64,000 bases of DNA from Pseudomonas sp. Leaf58. Lineage in GTDB: Bacteria > Pseudomonadota > Gammaproteobacteria > Pseudomonadales > Pseudomonadaceae. Position 1 is the first letter of the stretch. The number at the start of each line of letters is the position of its first letter. A model generated the notes under the pieces. The model did no database searches, had not been told where the DNA came from, and saw only the letters and a list, made by a program, of their open reading frames with translations. Both the position numbers and the translations under genes were made by a program. Below, piece after piece: positions 57,926-64,000 of this stretch. The stretch covers positions 2,051,501-2,115,500 of the forward strand of contig NZ_CP032677.1 of assembly GCF_003627215.1 (NCBI RefSeq), given 5' to 3'.

Positions 57926-59161
57926 ATGGATTTCGCCTATTCGCCCAAGGTCCAGGCACTGCGCGAGCGCGTTACCGCGTTCATGGACGCCTATGTCTAC
58001 CCCGCTGAGGCGGTGTTCGAGCGCCAGGTTGCCGAGGGCGACCGCTGGCAGCCCACCGCAATCATGGAAGAGCTCAAGGCCAAGGCCCGCGCCGAGGGGC
58101 TGTGGAACCTGTTCCTGCCTGAGTCGGAATACGGCGCCGGCTTGAGCAACCTCGAATACGCCCCGCTGGCAGAAATCATGGGTCGCTCGTTGCTCGGCCC
58201 GGAGCCGTTCAACTGCTCGGCGCCGGATACCGGCAATATGGAGGTGCTGGTGCGCTATGGCAGCGAAGCGCAGAAGCGCCAGTGGCTGGAGCCACTGCTG
58301 CGCGGCGAGATCCGCTCGGCATTCGCCATGACCGAGCCGGACGTGGCCTCCTCGGATGCCACCAACATGGCCGCCACCGCCCTGCGTGACGGTGACGAAT
58401 GGGTGATCAACGGCCGCAAATGGTGGACCTCCGGCGCCTGCGACCCGCGCTGCAAGGTGATGATCTTCATGGGCCTGTCCGACCCCGAAGGGCCACGCCA
58501 CCAGCAGCATTCGATGGTGCTGGTGCCCACTGATGCGCCTGGGGTAAAGATTGTCCGCCCGTTGCCGGTGTTCGGCTACGACGACGCACCTCACGGCCAT
58601 GCCGAAGTGTTCTTTGAAAACGTGCGGGTGCCTTACGACAACGTGATCGTCGGCGAAGGCCGCGGTTTCGAGATTGCCCAGGGGCGACTGGGCCCGGGCC
58701 GTATCCACCACTGCATGCGCTCGATCGGCATGGCCGAGCGCGCGTTGGAGCTGATGTGCAAGCGCTCGGTGGCGCGCACCGCCTTCGGCCAGCCGTTGGC
58801 GCGTTTGGGCGGCAACGTCGACAAGATCGCCGACTCGCGCATGGAGATCGACATGGCCCGGCTGCTGACGCTGAAAGCGGCGTACATGATGGACACGGTC
58901 GGCAACAAGGTGGCGCGCAGCGAGATCGCGCAAATCAAGGTAGTCGCGCCGAACGTGGCACTGAAGGTGATCGACCGGGCGATTCAGATACATGGCGGGG
59001 CAGGGGTGAGCGGCGACTTCCCGCTGGCCTACATGTATGCCATGCAGCGCACGCTGCGCCTGGCCGACGGGCCGGACGAAGTGCACCGCGCGGCGATTGG
59101 CAAGTATGAAATTGGCAAGTATGTGCCGGCGGAGATGTTGCGTAGCAGGGCGGTGATTTAG
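57926..59161 (+). CDS. Acyl-CoA dehydrogenase
   Basis: 411 residues from ATG 57926 ([16 protein letters not shown]), with AAGGT upstream. FAD-binding blocks are [18 protein letters not shown] and [16 protein letters not shown], and the C-terminal part carries [40 protein letters not shown]. The style is that of ACAD10/11-like and branched or long-chain enzymes rather than FadE. It introduces the alpha-beta double bond in an acyl-CoA. No other beta-oxidation gene is adjacent. Regulated probably by the divergent LysR protein. Confidence 0.92.
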   Translation: MDFAYSPKVQALRERVTAFMDAYVYPAEAVFERQVAEGDRWQPTAIMEELKAKARAEGLWNLFLPESEYGAGLSNLEYAPLAEIMGRSLLGPEPFNCSAPDTGNMEVLVRYGSEAQKRQWLEPLLRGEIRSAFAMTEPDVASSDATNMAATALRDGDEWVINGRKWWTSGACDPRCKVMIFMGLSDPEGPRHQQHSMVLVPTDAPGVKIVRPLPVFGYDDAPHGHAEVFFENVRVPYDNVIVGEGRGFEIAQGRLGPGRIHHCMRSIGMAERALELMCKRSVARTAFGQPLARLGGNVDKIADSRMEIDMARLLTLKAAYMMDTVGNKVARSEIAQIKVVAPNVALKVIDRAIQIHGGAGVSGDFPLAYMYAMQRTLRLADGPDEVHRAAIGKYEIGKYVPAEMLRSRAVI

Positions 59162-59173
59162 TTCGCCTGCACC

Positions 59174-59205
59174 AGCCTCTTCGCGGGCAAGCCCGCGAAG
59201 AGGCT
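59174..59205. repeat. REP hairpin after the acyl-CoA dehydrogenase
   Basis: AGCCTCTTCGCGGGC (59174-59188) pairs perfectly with GCCCGCGAAGAGGCT (59191-59205) over a 2-base loop. P. putida REP core between convergent genes; probably also stops transcription. Confidence 0.82.
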
Positions 59206-59214
59206 CTTGAAGGT

Positions 59215-60567
59215 TCACTGCGTCTTCAGGTCCACCACCAGATCCTTGGCAGCCTTGGTCGCCAGCACGCTCATGAGCTTGCTCATTTCATCCTGCCGCC
59301 CTATGCCTGACTCAGCGCTGCCCATCATCACGCTCGGCACCGGCGCTCGCGCAGCAGCCTCTGCCCAAGCCCGGTTGATCTGCACCAGCGCATCAAGCTT
59401 GGTTTGCAGGGCGCCATCCGCCTTGAGCGAGGCCTCGCGGGCGTAGGCTTCGGCATCGGCTGTGATCTTGGTCGCCTCTGCATTCACGCGTGCCTTGTCC
59501 CGCAGCAGTTCGGCTGTTTGCTTGTCGATCTCGGCACGCCGCTTCTCCCGTTCGGCGTTGATCAGCGTCAGCTGCTTCTCGGTCTCGGCTTCGGTGGTGC
59601 GTTCGATCTGCTGACGCAGGCTTTCCTGGCGCTTGGCTTCGACATCCTTGGCGCCGCGGGCGGAAACCAGTTCCTTTTCTTCCTCTTCCTTCAGCCGGTT
59701 CTGCCGGGCCACGGCCAGTTCAGCCAGTGCCTGTTGTACCCGCACCATGCGTTGCTGGTACTGCGGGTTGGGATCGATATGGGTAACCCGGGCGTCGACA
59801 ACTTCGACGCCAAACAGGCGGAATTGTTGCTGCTTGCGCAGTTCCTGGCCGTTCTTGTCGAGCTTCTTTTCAATGACGAAACGCGTTGCGCTGTTGTCGC
59901 CAAAACTGCCTTGTTCGGTACCGGCCTGCAGGATTGCGGTCTGCGCCGGGTGGTTGTCGCGCTGCACGCGGATTTCCCTGCGGCTGGTCAGGTACAGGCC
60001 ATTGCGTAGCTGGTTCTCGAATTCGGCACCGAAGTGGCTGCGGTTGCCGGCGTAGTAATCGTCGGCGCTCATCAGCGAGGCCGTGGCCTGCAGTGTTTCT
60101 TTGACGGCCGGCAGCAGGGCACGCTGCAGGAAGTTGTCGGGCGTGCGGTACTCCTGGGCAATCTTCAGGAAGGCTTCGCCTGAAGGCAGGCGAAACTGGG
60201 TACTGAATTCGGCCTTGGCATCGACGTTGCCCAGGAACACGATGGGCAGGTTTTCCAGCGTGATCGAAGGGTGCCCGCCGCGGGTGTCTTCCGGGTTGTC
60301 CATGCGCAAGGAGGATTGCACGCCGATGGTCCGGCGCCAGGCGGTACTGCGGCCGAACCACTTGGTTGCGTAGCCAACGTCCTCGACCACTTTTTCCTCG
60401 CCGAAGATCGTGCGCACGTGGGTCATCTGTCCGGCTTCGTTGTAGAAGAACACTTCGTTGAAGATTGCTGCCAGAGCACCGGCAGTGAGGATCGGGATGG
60501 CAATGACGGCAATTAGCTTGCGGTTTATGCGCAATTGGCTCAAATCAGGAATTGATAGCTTCTGCAT
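59215..60567 (-). CDS. SPFH/Band 7 domain membrane protein
   Basis: 450 residues. A single N-terminal transmembrane helix (LIAVIAIPILTAGALAAIF) is followed by an SPFH-like domain at about 45-260, then a long charged coiled coil at about 270-400 (QQIERTTEAETEKQLTLINA, EKRRAEIDKQTAELLRDKAR, EATKITADAEAYAREASLKA). This is a stomatin/flotillin-like layout, seen in scaffold and membrane-stress proteins such as HflK. The SD AAGGAGAGG is strong. No protease or NfeD partner is adjacent, so its role is not defined. Confidence 0.82.
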   Translation of the reverse strand: MQKLSIPDLSQLRINRKLIAVIAIPILTAGALAAIFNEVFFYNEAGQMTHVRTIFGEEKVVEDVGYATKWFGRSTAWRRTIGVQSSLRMDNPEDTRGGHPSITLENLPIVFLGNVDAKAEFSTQFRLPSGEAFLKIAQEYRTPDNFLQRALLPAVKETLQATASLMSADDYYAGNRSHFGAEFENQLRNGLYLTSRREIRVQRDNHPAQTAILQAGTEQGSFGDNSATRFVIEKKLDKNGQELRKQQQFRLFGVEVVDARVTHIDPNPQYQQRMVRVQQALAELAVARQNRLKEEEEKELVSARGAKDVEAKRQESLRQQIERTTEAETEKQLTLINAEREKRRAEIDKQTAELLRDKARVNAEATKITADAEAYAREASLKADGALQTKLDALVQINRAWAEAAARAPVPSVMMGSAESGIGRQDEMSKLMSVLATKAAKDLVVDLKTQ

Positions 60568-60812
60568 GGTCCTCTCCTTGTAAAGAGAAGCATGCTGATA
60601 AAAGCGGGAAAAATTTCACAGTCGGGTCATTCCTTAACTGCTGTAGGAAAACTCGATGTGCTTGCGAAGGGTTCCGTCTTATTCTTCTGAAGTTGTAAGA
60701 GATTTCTGTTTTGTTGCTGTGTGGTTCGATGTGCTAGTTTCCAGTCTCTCCAAGACTCAACGGGATTTGCACATGACTGTAAATAGGGATTTGTCCGCGC
60801 CATTTGCGGGTC

Positions 60813-61856
60813 TTACCCCTTCTGCCCTGCGTTGCTTGGTCCATTTGAAACCTGTCCCGGCTGGCTACTCTCGACCGTCGCTTTCTCCCCCCGCGTCTTG
60901 ACCAACGAAACCACCACCCCACCCAGCAACAACCCGAACGTCACCCCCAACGACAGCAACGCCGGCACCTTACCGACCATACCGTGGTAGAAGATCTTAC
61001 AGCCAATGAAGATCAACACCAGTGCCAACGCATACTTGAGGTACACGAACCGGTGCATCAGCGCCGCCAGCGCAAAATACAGCGAGCGCAAGCCAAGGAT
61101 TGCGAAGATGTTCGAGGTATAGACAATGAACGGGTCCTGGGTGATGGCGAAGATCGCCGGCACGCTGTCGACGGCAAACACCAGGTCGGCCAGTTCGATC
61201 AGTACCAGCGCCATGAATAGCGGGGTGGCATAGCGCAGTGCCTTGTGCTGCCCGGGCGGGGTCTGGCGCACGAAGAAGTGCGAGCCGTGGATCTGCTCGG
61301 TGACCCGCATGTGCCGGCGCACGAACTTCAGGATCGGGTTGTTGGCCAGGTCCGGACGGCTGTCTTCCTTCGACAACGCCATCTTCACCCCGGTAAACAG
61401 CAGGAACGCACCGAAGATATACAAAACCCAGGCGAAGTTCTGCACCAGCGCCGCGCCCACGCCGATCATGATCGCCCGCAGGAACACCACCCCAAGGATG
61501 CCCCAGAACAGCACGCGGTGTTGGTAGCGGCGGGGGATGGCGAAGTAGCTGAAGATCATTGCCATGACGAACACGTTGTCCATCGACAGCGACTGCTCGA
61601 CCAGGAACCCGGTGTAGAACTCCAGTGCCGACTGCGCGCCCAACTGGTACCAGACACCAGCGCCGAACAGCACACCGACGCTGAAATAGCCCGAATACAG
61701 CAGCAGGCTTTCGCGCATTTCGATTTCTCGGTCGTGGCGGTGCAGCACGCCTAGGTCGAGCACCAGCAAGCCGATGACAATGGCTAGGAATATCAGCCAC
61801 AGCCAGGCGCTGGTACCGAGGAACGGGGTGGTGAGGAATGCTTGTAGAGCGGTCAT
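60813..61856 (-). CDS. TerC family integral membrane protein (Alx-like)
   Basis: 347 residues from ATG 61856, just after AAGGAGGGGCTC; the longer reading has no SD. Around eight to nine transmembrane helices with the TerC hallmarks FLVEQSLSMDNVFVMAMIF, GILGVVFLRAIMIGVGAAL and ELADLVFAVDSVPAIFAITQD. Acidic residues in helices suggest ion binding; Alx/TerC proteins are linked to manganese export or tellurite resistance. The 156-base leader on the minus strand does not show a clear yybP-ykoY manganese riboswitch. Confidence 0.9.
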   Translation of the reverse strand: MTALQAFLTTPFLGTSAWLWLIFLAIVIGLLVLDLGVLHRHDREIEMRESLLLYSGYFSVGVLFGAGVWYQLGAQSALEFYTGFLVEQSLSMDNVFVMAMIFSYFAIPRRYQHRVLFWGILGVVFLRAIMIGVGAALVQNFAWVLYIFGAFLLFTGVKMALSKEDSRPDLANNPILKFVRRHMRVTEQIHGSHFFVRQTPPGQHKALRYATPLFMALVLIELADLVFAVDSVPAIFAITQDPFIVYTSNIFAILGLRSLYFALAALMHRFVYLKYALALVLIFIGCKIFYHGMVGKVPALLSLGVTFGLLLGGVVVSLVKTRGEKATVESSQPGQVSNGPSNAGQKG

Positions 61857-62012
61857 GAGCCCCTCCTTGATTGTCGACGTTGCATGGCAACAGTGATCCG
61901 ACATGGCAGCTTGGCAGCCGTCAGAGGGGCCCGGTATCACATGGTTTTGAGCCTAGACCCGTTTGCCGCTGATGCCGAATGGGGAGCTGTTACATTTCTT
62001 TGCCAGGGCGCT

Positions 62013-63320
62013 TCAATACACCCACACTTCCACCCGCCGGTTACGCAGCCGCCCCTGCTGCAATTCGTTTCCCGCCACCGGCAGGTCATCACCCATTCCC
62101 GTCACCTCCAGTACCTCCACGCCACCGCGTGCCAGTTCGCGGCGTACCGCTTGTGCCCGTAGGCGGGAGAGCAGGGCGGCGCGCCCGGGCGTCTCCTTGG
62201 GGTCGCCAAAGCCCACCAGCACTGCCTTGCTGTGCAGCTTACCGGCCAGGCGCAGGTACTCGGCCACCCGCTGTACATCGCGCAGGGCCTTGTTGTCGAG
62301 GCTGGCGCTGCCCGCCTGGAAACGGAAGTTGACGCTCAGCCGCTGCGCCTGCTGGGCCAGGGTGCGATAGCGCGGCGGCAGGTCTGCCTGGGGCACTACA
62401 GCCTGCGCCGTGATTTGCTGCGAAACGAAGCCCTGCTGGGCGACGATTGCCTGGCCAGCCGGGCTCTGGGCGAAGTCAGCCAGAGCCTTGGCCTGGGGTT
62501 TTGGGTTGGCCGGCAGGTAAAAGTACAGGCGCCGCGACAGTGGGTAGTCTTCGCTGGCTACCAGCGTGCGTTCCGGCAGCATGGCCGGTGCGTCACCCTC
62601 GGCCACGGCCAGCACCTTGGCCCCGTGTACTGCGGCCAGGCTGCTGAAGCCGATGGCCTGGCGGTCGGCACCCACCCGTGCGGCCAGCTGGTCGCTGGAC
62701 TCGAAGCGCCAGGCCGTGGACGAAAGCTCACCGTGCTGGGGCTCCAGCACCAGCGCCTTGAACGTTTCGTAAGTGCCCGAGCGGTCGTCACGGGCGTACA
62801 GATGGATGGCACCGCCAGAAACGCCCAGTTGCTCCCAGCGCTGGATTTGCCCGGAAAAGATCTGCGCCAGTTGCCGGGTGGTGAGCTGTGGCAATGGGTT
62901 GTCGGGGTGGACGATGACCGCGACGCCATCCAGGCCGATGACCTGTTCGGCCGCGGCCGCGCGCAGGTCGCCCAAGGCCCGCAATTGGCCTACTTCACTG
63001 TCGTTGATCGGTCGCGAGGCGGCGGCCAGGTCGGCCTCGCCCCGGCCCAGGGCGACGAAGCCGGTGCTGGAGCCGTGGGCAGCAATATCAACCTGCACCG
63101 GTTGCCCTTGCGCGTCGTGCGCGGTGATCACAGTTTCGTTAGCACGCTTACCGGGTTGTTGCTCGATGGCGCTGGCTTGTTGCGCGCGCAATTGCCCCTG
63201 CACCAGCGCCGGTAGCAGGGCCGCGCCGATGGTGTTGGAGCCTTGCACACGCAGGTTCGCCGGCTCGGCCAAAGCCGCCAGCGGGAGCAGGGAGAGCAGC
63301 AAGACAAGTAGGCGGGGCAT
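62013..63320 (-). CDS. PstS-like binding protein fused to an OmpA peptidoglycan-binding domain
   Basis: 435 residues. Signal peptide RLLVLLLSLLPLAALA. Residues about 20-310 form a phosphate-type periplasmic binding protein (LRVQGSNTIGAALLPALVQG, the SSTGFVALGRGEADLAAASR loop, RDDRSGTYETFKALVLEP). Residues about 330-435 form an OmpA-like domain (FRFQAGSASLDNKALRDVQR, LVGFGDPKETPGRAALLSRLR, GNELQQGRLRNRRVEVWVY), which binds peptidoglycan. The fusion would tether a phosphate-type ligand binder to the cell wall. No Pst permease is nearby, so it may sense or trap an anion rather than feed a transporter. Confidence 0.88.
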   Translation of the reverse strand: MPRLLVLLLSLLPLAALAEPANLRVQGSNTIGAALLPALVQGQLRAQQASAIEQQPGKRANETVITAHDAQGQPVQVDIAAHGSSTGFVALGRGEADLAAASRPINDSEVGQLRALGDLRAAAAEQVIGLDGVAVIVHPDNPLPQLTTRQLAQIFSGQIQRWEQLGVSGGAIHLYARDDRSGTYETFKALVLEPQHGELSSTAWRFESSDQLAARVGADRQAIGFSSLAAVHGAKVLAVAEGDAPAMLPERTLVASEDYPLSRRLYFYLPANPKPQAKALADFAQSPAGQAIVAQQGFVSQQITAQAVVPQADLPPRYRTLAQQAQRLSVNFRFQAGSASLDNKALRDVQRVAEYLRLAGKLHSKAVLVGFGDPKETPGRAALLSRLRAQAVRRELARGGVEVLEVTGMGDDLPVAGNELQQGRLRNRRVEVWVY

Positions 63321-63409
63321 GCCGGGGCGCCTATGGCGTAGAATTGGCCGGCAGATTACGACAGTGGCGTGATGATAATGTGACAGTGATGCTTACGTCT
63401 TCAGAAGTA

Positions 63410-63685
63410 CAGCGCCTGTGATATCGAGCGCCGCCCGCGCGGCGCTTCGCGGGACAAGCCCGCTCCCACATTTGTTGCAACGTGGCCATGCCTGTGGGAG
63501 AGGCGTTGTCAGCCTTGGTGCATGTCTGAAAACAGGTGAGGCGGCGGATACGTCAGTCGAGAAATCCGGTTGAGGCAACAAGGTTGGCAACCATGGCCTG
63601 ACAGGTTCGGCACGTTGCAACAAATGTGGGAGCGGGCTTGTCCCGCGAAGCGCCGCGCGGGCGGCGCTCGATATCACAGGCGCTG
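63410..63685. repeat. Pair of perfect 75-bp inverted repeats (REP/BIME type)
   Basis: Arm 1 (63410-63484) and arm 2 (63611-63685) are perfectly complementary over 75 bases, separated by 126 bases. Each arm contains the P. putida REP-like core GCTTCGCGGGACAAGCCCGC followed by TCCCACATTTGTTGCAACG. The pair lies between two minus-strand genes, so any read-through RNA would fold into a very long hairpin. The spacer has no ORF that looks real. Confidence 0.9.
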
Positions 63686-63699
63686 CAGTTCTCAAAATG

Positions 63700-64000
63700 C
63701 TAATGCGCCCCAGCCGACTTGCTCAAATCACTCTCGGCCCATTCGGTGTAGATGCACGCATCGGCCACCGCCCAGCGCACCTTCACGCTATCGCCCGGCT
63801 GCATCGGCATCCCCGCAGCCGACAGCGCCTTCACTGTCAGCTCGGTACCCCCCGCAGTCACTACATGGCAGGTCTGGCTCTCACCCAGGAACAGCACCTC
63901 GCCGACCTTGGCGCTGACTTCGTTCCAGCCCGCCGGCAGCGGCTCGCGCGCGGCCTGCTCGGCGGTCAGGGCCAGGGCCTTCTCTGGGCGTACCATGATC
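63700..64000 (-). CDS. PotA-like ABC transporter ATPase, C-terminal part (5' end outside window)
   Basis: The frame is open to the right edge of the window; the reading (I)MVRPEKALALT is the start of the TOBE region of spermidine/putrescine-type ATPases, not a true start. About 100 residues are visible: VRPEKALALTAEQ, GWNEVSAKVGEVLFLGESQ, VTAGGTELTVKAL, PGDSVKVRWAVADACIYTEW. This is the substrate/regulatory TOBE domain. The Walker motifs lie outside. It is probably the ATPase of a polyamine or related binding-protein transporter. Confidence 0.85.
   Translation of the reverse strand, partial: IMVRPEKALALTAEQAAREPLPAGWNEVSAKVGEVLFLGESQTCHVVTAGGTELTVKALSAAGMPMQPGDSVKVRWAVADACIYTEWAESDLSKSAGAH

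Noticed and set aside
60568..60812. Plus-strand 81-aa ORF between terC and the SPFH gene
   Set aside because: Overlaps the terC end, has weak codon character and no SD.
61857..62012. Possible yybP-ykoY manganese riboswitch before terC
   Set aside because: TerC/Alx genes often have one, but the conserved blocks of that riboswitch are not recognisable in this 156-base leader.

Overview
The window looks like a chromosomal segment of a Pseudomonas putida-group bacterium. The support is GC-rich coding, P. putida-style REP elements built on the core GCGGG-N(2-4)-CCCGC, and gene families typical of that group (LpxO, OprD porin, TonB receptors, czcCBA, NfsB, SotB, TerC). This taxonomic call is an inference from gene content and repeats, since no rRNA is present. 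I see no phage, insertion sequence, CRISPR array, tRNA or rRNA.

Layout. 1-477 is the 3' end of DNA polymerase II (polB). 556-9602 holds two tandem ~1,500-residue paralogous toxins/effectors with a DUF6543-like N-terminal region, leucine-rich repeats and a C-terminal NEL-type E3 ubiquitin-ligase domain with a CxD catalytic motif. 9813-15334 is a probable metal-handling island. It contains a DUF4174 protein, a bufferin/HvfA-type RiPP precursor with five EGKCG motifs, its DUF692 and DUF2063 maturation partners, and convergently a response regulator, a histidine kinase, a 49-residue membrane/secreted ORF and a DoxX protein. 15488-17927 has an HxlR regulator with a divergent SDR, then DUF2790 and thioredoxin-like exported proteins. 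18024-19330 is a shikimate-dehydrogenase/dehydroquinase pair, divergent from czcCBA (19629-25267), an RND efflux system for divalent cations.

25300-33156 carries an MHS-type transporter, a TonB receptor with a DUF2946 protein, an orphan ParA, a Cache-GGDEF diguanylate cyclase, a lipoprotein and a small unknown protein. 33205-41486 is a corrinoid-controlled region with two cobalamin riboswitches, both on the minus strand. One precedes a binding protein-permease-ATPase-OprD porin operon and the other precedes a siderophore-receptor-like TonB receptor.

41565-64000 is ordinary accessory metabolism. It holds GNAT, CMD, LpxO, ThpR, a quinone reductase/TetR pair, an AraC/zinc alcohol dehydrogenase pair, a beta-propeller protein, SotB, LysE/AraC, a LysR/NfsB pair, a cysteine desulfurase, a DUF2269/saccharopine-dehydrogenase-like pair, a LysR/acyl-CoA dehydrogenase pair, an SPFH protein, TerC, a PstS-OmpA fusion and the 3' end of a PotA-like ATPase. 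A 75-bp perfect inverted repeat lies at 63410-63685.

The strongest candidates for new biology are the tandem NEL toxins, the bufferin island with its own two-component system and an overlooked 49-residue gene, and the riboswitch-controlled operon that includes an OprD-family porin. Functions are read from recognisable motifs without database searches. Start codons were chosen by eye from Shine-Dalgarno (SD) sequences.
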